DNA of 64,000 nt from Unio delphinus. Taxonomy: Eukaryota; Mollusca; Bivalvia; Unionida; Unionidae. Location: positions 3,674,001 to 3,738,000 of the forward strand of contig JAQISU010000163.1 of the NCBI GenBank assembly GCA_029339505.1, read 5' to 3'. The notes beneath the pieces are model-generated. The model saw nothing but the letters and a program-made list of their open reading frames with translations, searched no databases and had not been told where the DNA came from. The translations under genes were made by a program, and so were the position numbers. Below are positions 28,490 to 41,164 of this stretch, piece by piece. Within the stretch, counting starts at the first letter, position 1. Each line of letters starts with the position of its first letter.

Positions 28490-29010
28490 GTGTATTATTA
28501 CACACACCGACCGAATGGTCTGTATATCATTATGATTACAAATTCTTATTAAACACACCGACCGAATGGTCTGTATATCATTACGATTACAAATTCTTAT
28601 TACACACACCGACCGAATGGTCTGTATATCATTACGATTACAAATTCTTATCAAACATTTGGACCCATTGGTCTGTATATTACTATAACTAATAATTCTT
28701 ATTACACACACCGACCGAATGGTCTGTATATCATTACGATTACAAATTCTTATCAAACATGTGGACCCATTGGTCTGTATATTAATATAACTAATAATTC
28801 TTATTACACACACCGACCGAATGGTCTGTATATCATTATTATTACAAATTCTTATTAAACATGTAGACCAATTGGTCTTTAAATTACTATAATCTAATAT
28901 TAACTATTACACACATCGATCTATTGGTCTGAAAGTGACTATGATTTACAATTCTAATTACACACACGAATCGATTGGTGTATAAGTCAATATAATTTCC
29001 AATTCATATC
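28490..29010. repeat. Tandem satellite, about 51-53 bp period
   Basis: About ten monomers of 'caccgaccgaatggtctgtatatcatt...ttctta'. A second monomer type with 'ggacccattgg' alternates with the first, and the array decays toward the right (28850-29010). Confidence 0.85.
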
Positions 29011-30540
29011 ACATACAAATTAATTGATCTGTTATGTCAACATGACTAACATTTATAAAAATTACATTGAAAATGCAGTAATGATAAAGACCTTATATGA
29101 AAGATACGAGTTAATTATTCTTTATGCCATTGCTTACAGAAGCATAAATATATAATTGACATAAAGTGACATTTTATCTACGGTTAAAGGACCTCTGAAG
29201 GGAAAATGTCCTGACCTTCTTGGACAATTTGGGATTATACATATTCTGGTACAAATTGCTGAAATCAGGCAACTGCCTGGCACTTAGTATAGTATCAGCA
29301 TAAATTTAATAAATGTGAATGATAACTTTAATTAATCGCAAAGTTTGTCGCATCTTCTGGAATGTTTTTGTTACATACTGTGGATTGTATATTGCCAGGT
29401 TTCTCTACCACTACTTGATTTCTCTGTAGATGCGGTTTGAAATATTTCTTAATTCGCGGAATTGTACAAATTTATGGCTATGGTTAAAAAAACAAAATGA
29501 AAATACTTTGTCTTTTGCCGCATCTGTGCTAAAACTGATTTACCGTCAAATTCATCAAACAAATCACTTTTAATTAAAAAAAAAATATGTATTACCTGAA
29601 CATCAATATCAGCTTAATTAAAAGACAAGAACTAAAAACTTTTTAAACCCTTAAACTGCAAGAGTCGATTCCATAATTGTCTCATATTTAATTAGTGGGG
29701 TTGTTGTTGTTGTTGTTGTTGTTGTTGACCGTAACATATAACTAACAACATATATGTTTAGTGCAAGAAAGAGCAAATCGTTCTATTCTCGACTGAATCA
29801 ATATCACGTGATCGCTTATTGCAAATCCTGCAATATTTTAAAACTGAATCAATATCCCATGATGGCTTAAAACCGAATACTTAATATCAATGAAAAATCA
29901 TAGGCATATCACATTCTTTGTATAGTTATCTTATTTAATTAATATTTCTTTAAAATTATATTTCAGTGCTGTATTACTTTGTGCTATCAGGTTGCCTCCA
30001 TTGCGCGATTTTTGCACTCCAAGAATCATAAAGTTTATCCATTTTTTTTCAAAATATGAAAAAATAAAAAAATAATATATTTTACGTACAGGCTTGGATG
30101 TATTGGTTTGTGGAGTTAACAAGAAGAGCTTTGGATTCAGTTGTTAGATGCACTGATACAAACTCCATTTTCTAAACCACGTGTGACCTTTACGTAGTTT
30201 GAATGTTCAACATACTTAGGTCAGCACATGAAACGTGATACTATAGCTTCTACAAGTCTTTGATCTTGTAGTACACTATCTGATTTTATCATAACTATAC
30301 ATTATATTCAGCGACGGTAGATATCTGATACAGCTAGGTTACGATATCCCGATAGAAGGGCTCAGAATGGTGTGATAAAATTAGAGACGTGTAACCCCAT
30401 ATCTCCAATTATTACCTCATTCCAAGAATGAGTCATATCCACTCCACTGTGTTGTGCCCCTTGATTACTCTTTAAGAGTATTAACGTTACAATTTGTCTG
30501 CATTACTCAAATCCAGGCAAAGTCAAGTGGAAACTATTTA
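29011..30540. other. Spacer with no recognised gene
   Basis: Contains (GTT)n at 29700-29727. No coding or mobile-element signal was recognised. Confidence 0.5.
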
Positions 30541-30545
30541 AAACT

Positions 30546-30586
30546 AAAGTATGTATGGATGTATGGATGGATGGATATGTGTGTGT

Positions 30587-30665
<79 letters not shown>
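30546..30665. repeat. (TGGA)n/(GT)n/(GA)n compound microsatellite
   Basis: GTATGGAT units, then (GT)n, then about 29 GA units. Confidence 0.95.
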
Positions 30666-30666
<1 letters not shown>

Positions 30667-30737
30667 CTTTCTTGCGTGTGTAACACGAACACAGTCGTGG
30701 CTGTATAGTGTACACTAAGTATAGTGTCCACTAAGTA

Positions 30738-31476
30738 CAGTCGGCTCTGCTTATATGCATGGCCTCGGAACCGTTGCTATGATATGCAATTAGGCGGCGT
30801 ATGCACTCAACCGGCGTTCATGTTATGGCGTGTATCTGGTGCTGCATGCGCACTGATACCCATTATTTCTCCGAAACAAACCCCCATTTGGCCAAGTTCA
30901 TTTAAATGTGACGCGATTTGCACTGGTATCGTATGGAGGTCAGTTTTGTTAGTAGATCGAGGAGCAGACCTGTGGTCAGAGCTCCAGTCTTAATCTATCG
31001 AATTTAATGACCAGACTGAATCGGATTCTTAACGAGGGCGATGCGAGTTTGTGTTAAAGCTAAGAGGTTAAAGCCGTCGACCATGCTTAGTAAATTATTA
31101 TGGTTGTCTACTATTATGCCTCTTGGTTATCAACATAGAATCCGAGAGCTAATGTCGTCTTAGTAATAGTTGTGATGTTGATATTAACATACCTCATTAA
31201 TAAACCTTGACCGCCAATGTTCGGAATCGGTTTCTTTTCGTTTTGAAAGGAACAATTTTGAGCAATGCAGTGATCCGAAGCAACTTAGCACATAATAATG
31301 CATGTTCGGACCAGAAAAATGTATGCAATAATGCGACATATGCATATAGACGATATGCAATTGTCCGACATTGATATCCACTGAAAACAATGGTAACAAA
31401 TCGGGACCAGCACAAAGCTATGCAATAAAGCGGAATATGCAGTTATACGATATGCACATATCTGGCGCTGATTGTA
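30738..31476. mobile_element. Non-autonomous pogo/Tigger-like DNA element
   Basis: The left end 'CAGTCGGCTCTGCTTATATG' preceded by TA, and the right end '...CATATCTGGCGCTGATTG' followed by TA, are imperfect inverted termini with the TA target typical of pogo elements. Subterminal 'ATGCAATTAGGCGG'-type blocks recur inverted near 31320-31450. No transposase frame. Confidence 0.5.
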
Positions 31477-31994
31477 TAGTGACCACTTAGTATGGCTATC
31501 AGCAAAGTCATACAAGGGAATTATAAATGAAATAAAAGGCTCAAATCCTTTGAATATAAAGTCCAATGTTTGATGTAACTTACACTTGATTATATTATCA
31601 GCTGAGACATGAAACAGGCGAGCAATCAGAGTTTATGGTATTGCAATTTTCAAATCATAATGCGTATCAAATTGAGACTCATGTCGCTACGATGACGATT
31701 TACGGCATGTTTGAGGCATCAAAGTATGGTTCATACCGAAAATAACTTAAGATAAGTGCCTTTCCAAAAAAAAAACCCCACAACATATTCACGTTAAATT
31801 ATCTCATTTATTCGGGGTTGAAATTCACATATTATCTACGTGTATGGAGTCATTAAAAAACAGATTTATTGTAGATTCGCATATTGCATGATAAATTGGA
31901 TTATATTAGATACAAAATTAAATTAAGATTGTATTGTATGACACTTTGGTCACAAAGGTGGAAAGGTGAGTGCATATTTACCCATCTTAGTTAA

Positions 31995-32620
31995 ATCTAT
32001 CAGTCTCCTCGACATATAGTATGTAACAACCATGGCAGGTTATTTGTACCAGTCTATCAGTCTCCTCGACATATAGTATTTAACAACCACGGCAGGTTAT
32101 TTGTACCAGTCTATCAGTCTCCTCGACATATAGTATTTAACAACCACGGCAGGTTATTTGTACCAGTCTATCAGTCTCCTCGACATATAGTATGTAACAA
32201 CCATGGCAGGTTATTTGTACCAGTCTATCAGTCTCCTCGACATATGGTATGTAACAACCATGGCAGGTTATTTTTACCAGTCTATCAGTCTCCTCGACAT
32301 ATGGTATGTAACAACCATGGCAGGTTATTTTTACCAGTCTATCAGTCTCCTCGACATATAGTATGTAACAACCATGGCAGGTTATTTTTACCAGTCTATC
32401 AGTTTCCTCGACATATGGTATGTAACAACCATGGCAGGTTATTTTTACCAGTCTATCAGTCTCCTCGACATATAGTATGTAACAACCATGGCAGGTTATT
32501 TTTACCAGTCTATCAGTCTCATCGACATATAGTATGCAACAACCATGGCAGGTTATTTGTACCAGTCTATCAGTCTCCTCGACATATAGTATGTAACAAC
32601 CATGGCAGGTCATGTTCCAG
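31995..32620. repeat. 57 bp minisatellite, about 11 units
   Basis: The unit contains 'tctatcagtctcctcgacat' and 'caaccatggcaggttatt'. The period is exactly 57 bp, so frames remain open on both strands as 19-residue repeats. The units are nearly identical. Confidence 0.95.
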
Positions 32621-34600
32621 TATCACCCTCTCATCAACTAAAATGATATGCATACTCTTCACAGTTTCATTGTCGGTGTTGGATATAATCCCGGTAGAGA
32701 AAACATGAGTGCCTAGAGGAAACGACCGTCTTGACATGGATATTGTTTACAAACGCATCATACTACGGATTCGCGTGAAACTGCAGCAAGCTGCCCCTCG
32801 TCTTAGTAAAAAGTATTGCAACAAGGTACATTGATATTTTGTGACATTTGAGAAAACATACAACAAAGACTATGTATATTACTATAGAGCCTTTAAGTAT
32901 GCCATTATAAAAGTTTAAATGTATCAGGTATATCCTTGAACGTTTAAAAGAGTAATTACGATCAAACGTGGATTATGTGGAGGATTTAGCGCAATATCAC
33001 ACAAATGCGCCAAAGTAAATCATGACTACTACTCACACACAGATGGTAACTGAAACCAACTTATGGTAAGAGCGAAAGGCCAAGGTCAGTGTCATTCAGT
33101 ATGTGTCTTGAGTTTAACGACTTTACGGGTGCATGCTAGGAAAAAAAAGATTATACAAGTGATCATAACGTTAAATGCTTGACGAAGGAAATCAATCGTT
33201 TCCGTTCTGAATCATGCGACAATTTACTGGCTGATTTTTAGAAGTGCATTTGGGGATTATATTTCACTTTAAGGGCGGCTCTAGAGAAACTAATTCCAGT
33301 CATGTGTCTTACCAATGAAAATTAAAACACGAATACAAAGCAAATAATACAAAATCTATTGTTTCCATGGAAACGCAACAAGAAATATGTCATTCACTAT
33401 AGACATATATAGCTTGCATACATTTAAGACCTTACAAAATATGAACCAGTGCCCGATCAACAACTATTGTTAATCTTCTGCACATAGCAGGAAACGAATC
33501 GAGACCAAAAGCAATCAAATGTTTTCACGCATGACATTTGTCTATTGATAAACGACGCTGTATTCGGTAAACAAATGGAAAATCTCAAGAAGGAAACAAC
33601 AAAAATATAATATACAATTATAAAGACGAATTTAACTCCTGGAGAACAGCTTGTGGTGATGACTTAGCACTGGTTGATTTAATAAGCAAAAACTAAAATT
33701 AAGCAATCAAATTTACACTGGATTTGCAGTATCAATCTTAAGTAAGTGGTTGATCGAATTTTAATAATTTAAATTCAAAAGCAAATATTTGAAATAATGT
33801 AACTATTCGTGCCAGAGTATCTATGTGAGGACCACTCCATTTTTTTGACATCCGTGAATATCCAAAGACCACTCCATTATTATGACATCCGTGAATATCC
33901 AAAGAAAAACATCTACAGTTCTACAAAAGAAAATGAAAGTTCTTGGAAGTTTCAAAGATGAGTTCAAATGTGTTCCGAGTGAAAGCTTGTGTGGGTTAAC
34001 TTAAAATGTGCACAGCAATGGCGAAGAGAAACCAGGAGAAACATCTCGCATACAGATAATGTTTGTAAAACAAATGAAAATGTAGAAAGTGCAGAAAGCC
34101 TTCTTATATAATATACTGGTATACAGCCACAATGATTCCGAAATAAATGTACCGGTAGTCAAACTTTGCAAATTCCGAACACAGAGAACGAAAATGATGC
34201 TTATAATTGTTGATTGTCTTAAGTTTTTTTTTTAAAGATGATACTGCGTCAGTATATCCCACCTTTGACTTGCGAATGGCGGATAATAAAAGGGCTATAA
34301 AATGAAGGAATCTCAATTAAAACCAGAAATGAAAAGTACATATCTGACTGGATCTTTGATAAATCTATAACTGGACTTGGAGTGTTCATGCTTTTAAGGT
34401 AAACTAATAAATGATGCAATATGAAGCTGTTATTGCGTCATACATGATATGAATTGCATCATGATATTCTTAGAAGTTATGGAGGATGTACTCATAACTA
34501 AGCTTACAACACTCTGCTAAATAAACTGTCCTGCATCACCTCTAGAAATCATTCATTGTTATTATCCCTTATTTGTCAGTGTTTGAATTTGCAAAGGGAC
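32621..34600. other. Spacer with no recognised gene
   Basis: Only a local 40 bp direct duplication (33830-33905, 'gaccactccatt...tgacatccgtgaatatcc') was noted. Confidence 0.5.
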
Positions 34601-34619
34601 ACATTTATGTTTAGCCAAA

Positions 34620-35640
34620 GTTAGCAGAGATGTCTCTTACTTGTGTGATCAATGCAGATGACTTCTGCTATGTTTGTAGTGACTTTTACATTGCAAAAGA
34701 GCGGTATAAACACTATGGTTAAGAAACCATGTCACCTTTATTTATGGTTAAAAAGCAGGTACCCTTTATTTTTGCTGCAAAATTGGAGATCAGAGATCAG
34801 GACAACGTGTAGACCACACACTTATGCTGCAACAAATCTTCGCCAATGGTTAAACAGGAAAAAAGAAACCGATGCCTTTGTAGTGCCAATTATTTTGGAG
34901 AGAGCCAACAAATCATATCAGCAATTGTTACTGATACAGGGACCTGCTGTTGGGAAAGGTGTGTCAAAGAAGAAAAGGTGGACTGTGCATTTATCCAAAC
35001 GTTATATCAACACTACGCTCAGTACCTAACGTTGAAGGACTTCCAGTTCCTGATTTAAATTTAATTATTTTCATATTCTCACATGAGCAAGACGAGGAAG
35101 AGGAAGAGAATGAAACTTCTCGTCCTGTACTATCAATGTCACATGACTCATATTTTGCCCCATCCTCCTCTGAACCATACCTCAAAACAGGTGTACTGAA
35201 TGATCTTGTCAGGGATATGTACTATCCAAGAGCAGAGCGGAGCTGTTGTGCGCCAGACAACAACAGCGGAATCTCCTGGCAGGTGAAGTTATAGTTTTCG
35301 TGTTCCATGACCTTCAAAATGATCTTGTCTCATTCTTCGTGGAAGGTGATCTTGTAGCCTGCAATCACATCAATGGTGTGATGGCAGTCATCAACATCGT
35401 TCATGATCCGGATGAGTGGAGGCTGCTCATTAACCAGCCTTACCTCTATTTTGCTGTATAATGGCAACGCTTTGTCATCAATTCCAGTTGGTAATGCAGC
35501 AATTATGAAGGAAACCTTTGAAAACATGAAACAAATTTTGAGGTGGATAAACTATGACCTACATTCGTAACAGCTTGTGGCAATTAAAAGGCCTTTGTTC
35601 TCTTGCTTGGTCTACATACTAGATATAGAAAGTACTGCTA
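34620..35640 (+). pseudogene. Decayed copy of an unnamed dispersed gene family (copy 1)
   Basis: Pieces in changing frames: 'NADDFCYVCSDF' near 34650, an N-terminal Cys-rich opening, then 'EGLPVPD' (about 35030), an acidic/serine stretch, 'LNDLVRDM' (about 35200), and 'DPDEWRLLI' (about 35410). The same order of NDLVRDxxL and DEWxLFID motifs appears intact in copy 2 at 39520-40012. I recognise this motif order from multicopy uncharacterised proteins in invertebrate genomes. No function is known to me and a transposon origin is likely. Confidence 0.5.
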
Positions 35641-35649
35641 TTTACTCTG

Positions 35650-35760
35650 CGAACGGGATGGTTACAGCATCCGCCTCAGATGCAGTAGGTCCGGGTTTCG
35701 AACACGGCCGAGTCATACCAAATACTTATAAAAGTGGTACAACACCTGCCTCACTATTTA
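35650..35760 (+). mobile_element. SINE family 2 fragment
   Basis: 'GATGGTTACAGCATCCGCCTC', then a B box-like 'CCGGGTTTCGAACACGG', then 'GAGTCATACCAAATACTTATAAAAG'. These are the head and start of the body of the same family as 20350-20622, opposite strand. Confidence 0.55.
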
Positions 35761-36284
35761 TAAAGCGTAAAGCTCCTGTCAGCGCGCAGCCCCATCGGGC
35801 CAAATCGATTCAATCGACCACTAATGTCGCTGAGTTCTGCTGCTGGGTAGAAATGGAGTTGTGTCAAGGATTTTATTCTAGATTTATTCTGGTTAAAGTT
35901 ACTAGTGCCATTGGGTATAAAGTACAGTTTGTTTAGTCTGACAGTGCCTGGACAGTTAAATATATCCGTTTTCAAATTGTATTAAGCGAGAGCAGGATAT
36001 GTGGACGAATATCATTCTTTTATCCAATGTGAAACCTGTTATGACTTATCATTGAAGACAACCATTTGTATATAAACCTTCACAGTCGTTACATTTAGAA
36101 GCTCGCAAACTGTCAGTTAATATTAGTGGTGAAGCAAATGCAAGTATTTCGCAAAATCATTTTCCAAGGGATGTAACTCTCAGCGGTCTTTTTTCTTCCC
36201 AACTATCTTTGTTATCTTTCGTCCGAAGTTCCTGAGGATGACAGAACCAATTGTTATCATTTTTGTTATGTTTTGGGTGGTGAG

Positions 36285-36458
36285 CAACGTTCCCTCTAAG
36301 CGAATGGTAGATGTGCGCGCAGTGCTCGCTGCACTGCGCAAGCATTACGGAGACTGGCAAGATTTAACGTTGGAATGAACAAAATTGACAATTCAGCGGC
36401 GCGGGGATGCCTGAGCAGCTGCGCGCGTGTGCGCGCGCGCAGCTTAGAGGGAACGTTG
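36285..36458. mobile_element. hAT-type MITE, 174 bp
   Basis: 17 bp perfect terminal inverted repeats CAACGTTCCCTCTAAGC and an 8 bp target-site duplication GTGGTGAG on both sides (36277-36284 and 36459-36466). Interior GC-rich (GCGCGC runs), unlike the surroundings. An 8 bp duplication is the hAT hallmark. Confidence 0.9.
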
Positions 36459-36668
36459 GTGGTGAGGGTAGTTGAGGGACGGGGTTGTTATGCTCTATCA
36501 TAATTATGTACTCGGATGTTTCCCTATCAATGCCGGGGATTGAAATGCATCCACGTGAAACGCCTGTTTTCAATTTGTCTACAACGTCAAATCCAATTTT
36601 GATAAAACTTGCAATAATTGTTTTGGACATATTAGTCCAGATGTGCGTACATTGTGACATTTGTCAAC

Positions 36669-36920
36669 GGGGGCCATGATTGGCCGAGTGTTCTAAAGCT
36701 CTTTTCGTTACGGATCACTGCCATCTCACCTCTGTCTGAGTGGATTCGAGTATAAGATTCGGCTAATTTAGTTGTGTGAGAAAGCTTGCCAGTAGCTTTT
36801 CGTGGGTCGGTGGTTCGTTCCGGGGTTTTACCGGGTTCTTTCTCCACCAATAATACTGGCCGCCATGTATGGCCTATAGTGTGCTGATAAATGGCGTTAA
36901 ACTCTACAACAATAACAACA
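36669..36920 (+). mobile_element. tRNA-derived SINE, family 1 (full length, 252 bp)
   Basis: Same length and layout as 21469-21720: head with 'TTGGCCGAGTG' A box, body 'GAAAGCTTGCCAGTAGC', then 'TCCACCAATAATACTGG', tail of CAA/CAATAA units. Perfect 12 bp duplication ACATTTGTCAAC at 36657-36668 and 36921-36932. Confidence 0.9.
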
Positions 36921-36932
36921 ACATTTGTCAAC

Positions 36933-39320
36933 ACTGTGAATTTCGCAGCAATTTTGCTGAAAACATGCTCAACATTCTCTTTCAAATGGCTGTGTCAATT
37001 TTGATTCAGCACGGTAGGAACGATTCATAGGAATTGCTTACCATACGCAAACTATATTTCAACTTTTTTCCCTAAAGATTAAAAACAGGATAAGCTCTAC
37101 CAGGGATGTCTGACTCAACCGTCCATTATTTCAGGTCATTTTTGTCCAAGAGTTCATATACATTGATATAGAGTCCTTCGTTCAGCGCTTCTAGTTCAGG
37201 AACGGTTCTGCCTGATGCTGAAAAGATTATTAGTGTTGTTTTTTATGTATCAAACTACGGCCTGTACAAGAAGACGCGATCTGCATTGTCCTCAGCTGGA
37301 TGAAATGCTGAGAGTACGGGCCAGACGAGGCAGATGGCATCGTTGTTTTTGACAGTGATGCATGCTTTGGTGGCTATGATTTTCTTGGTTAGATATACGT
37401 ACATCACCGCAGCGGTGTGAATTTGGACAATTCAAACGAGATAGAACTGACTCCAGCAAAGATTCATGCGGTTACTGACTCTTGATAATCGTCGATGCGA
37501 CGCTTTATAATCGACCAGACGAGAGCGATAATGTGAGCGATAATCGATTCTCCTGTGTTCCTTGACCAGATGAACGTCAAGAGCTACTCTGAGTTTGATT
37601 GCCGTTTGCGTGCGCAGTTCTGCATCTACAGTAGGGTGTAGAGTGCGCTGTAGGAACTAGAAGTTTCTTATAGACTTATCACTCAAGGAAATGTGGATGG
37701 TTGTAAATAAATTCTTTGTCAGCACCTCCGTATGTCCTTTCCTGGAGGGTGGGGTGGAAGACGCGTGATCTTACCTCATTGTCGTTGATGATTAAGACCA
37801 ATTTTGTGTTGTTTGTTCACTATATCAGCTCGTCGTGATCGACTCATGATTTCATGCTGACATCAACGAGGTTTGGAAGTCTTAGCAGTTTTTACATGAG
37901 CGCTTTGTACTTGTTTCGTAGTTTCTTCATGCACTGCTCGTGGTTAGGATCTCTCGTACCACCAGTGCTTTGTACTTATAGACAAGCTTGCGACAAGAGC
38001 TTTGCGTTTCGACCTCGCCATGAGGTCTACTCTGACTCGTTCGATTAACTCGTGCAGAGCTGCATCGAATCTGAAATTGAGTATCACAGAACGATTGAGA
38101 GATGCTCCTGAGTCGACAAGCAAAATAATGACGAAGGATAAGCTCTTTCCGTGGATCAGATTCCATTGATGCTATGCAATATTCCAGTCTATCTTTACGA
38201 TGATGGAGATGATATATAATATTGTCCCGTCTTTTTATCTCTTTAATTGTTTGCGTAGTAAAACAATTAATCTATTATATAGTACAATGTCTCTTCGTGG
38301 GACGAATACGTGTGCGTGGTTACCTCACTGCAGCACAACAAAGTTCGACAGGTCCAGCATGCGAGAGTACTGCGCACAATATTATGCGCAGCATTGTGCT
38401 CTCATCAAGCATGAAAGTACAGAAATGAAACCTTGTTTTGGGTGTCAGAAAGCCGTTCGAGGTTAACTCTAGGTGTGCCATCAGGGCAATTAATTAATAC
38501 TACGAAAAGCCAAAACCACCTAGACACCCCAAAATCATTCAACGCTGTTCAACGAGTTTCTGGCCAACATTAAGCATGATCATGTAGAAAGTACATCCCG
38601 TGTTGAGTCGTTACAAAGCTAACATAGAGGGAGAGGTGCTTAGCGTACGCACGAAAATCAGACACGTGTGAGGTTTAGCACGACTGTTTACTGCATCGTT
38701 CATGTGCTTGCAAATGGGGTTAGGGGTAATATGTGCCGTCATAGTTTTGTGTGTGAGGATCATCGCGGAGTGTTACCCAACGGAGATACATTGGATAATC
38801 AACAGTGCAATTTTGACATAAAAGCAAAGCAAAACTTATTTTTAACGTGTTTTAAGAATTTCTGTGCTATTTTACTAACATGTACATCAACGTGAGGAGA
38901 TCCTCTTTGTGCATGCAAGAGGTACAATGCTAAAAATGCCATTGTCGTAGAATGAATTGCTTGTGCTGCCGTGAACAACAGGAGATCGTTTCTTATTTCC
39001 ACTACGTTGGTGAGTGAGAGATCAACGCTGGTATCGATTGTAAAAGTAATTAAGTTTAAAATATTTTACAATTTTCAATGCTATTGAAAAAAATATCATA
39101 TACAAAAAATGTTGAGATAATCTTTTACACATTAGTCATTGGTGAAATAAATGTATTTTTGTAGGCTGGTACTGAGGGAGAAAAAGAGCACTCAAGCAAA
39201 CGCTACTTCTGCATGGTGGACCCTTCCTAACACCGAATTGGAAAGAATGCAGCTGCTATCACGTTTCCGGACCTTCCTTCTTGCTCATTGCCCTGTGCTT
39301 CCCATACCTCCTTCTTCTCC
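36933..39320. other. Spacer with no recognised gene
   Basis: Open frames here are short and show no family motif. The strip at 37250-38170 has somewhat higher GC and may be an old element that I cannot classify. Confidence 0.4.
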
Positions 39321-39329
39321 TCCTCCTCC

Positions 39330-39333
39330 TCCT

Positions 39334-39405
<72 letters not shown>
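39330..39405. repeat. (CCT)n then (GA)n microsatellite
   Basis: CTCCTCCTC run followed by about 33 GA units. Confidence 0.95.
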
Positions 39406-39406
<1 letters not shown>

Positions 39407-39519
39407 AGTCGTCTTTAAAAAAGACCAGCAAAGTCAGAGAGCGAAGAAGACGTTTTAGATGTAGATGACAATTTCACAGGTGGAGCTGAGGTGAGAAACC
39501 CATAATTTCCCTACCAAAC

Positions 39520-40012
39520 GTACCTTAAAGACTTGATCAGAGATATTGGTCTCACGATGTCCAACGCCGAGCTTTTGAGGTATAGACTCAAACAGTGGAA
39601 CTTGTTGGATGGCATTGCGCAAGTCGCAGATCAGAGGAAGCGTCATTTAGCTTTTTCCAGCTTCTTCACCCGTCACAATCGGCTCTGTTTCTACCATATC
39701 GTGATCAGTATGTTCAAGGCAAACGGAATCGCATGTAACCAGGATGAGTGGAGCCTCTTCATTGATAGATCATCCATGAGCTTCACAGCCGTGCCACTCC
39801 ATAATGGGAACAAGTGCCCGTCTTTTCTCATTGCTCACTCGGTGAACCTCAAAGAGAATGACATCATCAAGACCTTGCTGGATACCTTGAATTATGATGA
39901 ATACGACTGTGAGGTCATCGTAGACTTCAAAATAGTGGCAATCACAATGGGTCTCCAAGGCGGTTTTTGGGACAGCAAGGACACCAACGACTACAATAAT
40001 GGAGTCTTCTGA
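39520..40012 (+). pseudogene. Unnamed dispersed gene family (copy 2), partial but open
   Basis: One open frame of about 160 codons: 'YLKDLIRDIGLTMSNAELL', 'RLKQWNLL', 'FSSFFTRHNRLCFYH', 'DEWSLFIDRSS', 'VPLHNGNKCPSFLIAHSVN', then 'FKIVAITMGLQGG'. It matches the motif order of the broken copy at 34620-35640. It lacks the Cys-rich N-terminus and any C-terminal zinc cluster, so it is a fragment. The function is unknown; it could derive from a DNA transposon or a multigene family. Confidence 0.5.
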
Positions 40013-40059
40013 CACATATTCGAAGAGAAAAATAAGAAAACATGCATCCTAGATACTTA

Positions 40060-40640
40060 TAATGATTCAATCTTTACTTTCGTTTGGCCATAGTACCACA
40101 TTTCGTAACTTCTGAGATAGCCACCTCTGCGAAATACAACCAATCTTCTTTCTGTTTCCATGTTTAATATCCACATTATACAACATGTTTGCAGCCTATT
40201 GAGCATAGTTTGCAACTGGTCAGCAGTGTCAGCAAAGGCAATCAAATCATGGGCATACAACAGTAATAAATAATTATAAGGTTACTGCTGACACACCTGT
40301 TTCCGTCTGCTAAAGAGTTTCAAACCGTTCAAAAGCAACGAAAAGAGTAAAGGCGATAAAACACAACCTCGGCGAACGCCCAAAACTATTTACAAATTAA
40401 TGTATATAACATAAATATAGTATCTGATGTTGAATATCCAGCTTTAAAAACCTTTTGATCTACGCCCAGTAGTTCGCTTTCTTGCACCCATTCATTTATC
40501 CGATTGTTTCAAGTTGATGTAAACACTTTGCCTAATACAAGTTGTAGACTAATGCCTCTGTAATTGGAAGGTCGATCCTTTCTTCCAATTTTGTATGATG
40601 ACAGCCATTTAACAATATTCTGCTTAATATCCAACATCGA
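40060..40640 (-). pseudogene. LINE reverse transcriptase fragment
   Basis: On the minus strand the motif blocks occur in order: 'RPSNYRGISL' (about 40560), 'RRGCVLSPLLFSLLLNGL' (about 40340-40390) and 'YAHDLIAFADTADQLQTML' (40205-40260). The last corresponds to the YxDD catalytic box with the first Asp changed to His. Stops separate the pieces. RTE/CR1-type non-LTR element; clade uncertain. Confidence 0.75.
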
Positions 40641-41015
40641 ATAGTTTATACAACAATGTTGTTAATTTTGGTGTTATTACTTTGTCCGTATATATAAAGA
40701 AGTCGCTGAATAAAAAAGCACATATTCCCATAGCTTCCACATGTGTCACTTTACTTAATGCTAGGCATTCCTACAAGTTATTAAATGTTGCAAATTTTAA
40801 TCTGAACTGCCTTAAAGCTTTTGGTGGCTGTGCGATCTGTGTCAAACCAATAATTTTCTTAAAGATGGTAATACATTTAGCTGATGGGCACGCTTGACCA
40901 TCATACAAATGTGGCAGTTTACAGTGAGGTCTACCACTGCAGCGTCATATCCTAATGATGAGCGCTAATCAGCTGATAGTACCATCTGTGGCTGCCTCTT
41001 AGGCCACGAGGTCAA
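40640..41015. other. Spacer with no recognised gene
   Basis: Nothing supported. Confidence 0.4.
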
Positions 41016-41018
41016 AAG

Positions 41019-41020
<2 letters not shown>

Positions 41021-41097
<77 letters not shown>

Positions 41098-41100
41098 TGC

Positions 41101-41162
<62 letters not shown>
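41021..41162. repeat. (CA)n(TA)n(GA)n compound microsatellite
   Basis: Three successive dinucleotide tracts. Confidence 0.95.

Positions 41163-41164
<2 letters not shown>

Noticed and set aside
28490..29010. CRISPR-like regular array
   Set aside because: Whole monomers repeat without unique spacers, and the genome is eukaryotic.
32137..32708. 150-codon repeat proteins on both strands
   Set aside because: A 57 bp minisatellite with a period divisible by three stays open by arithmetic; no start context or family match.
37250..38170. Possible old coding element
   Set aside because: Slightly higher GC and some open frames, but no motif that I could tie to a known family.
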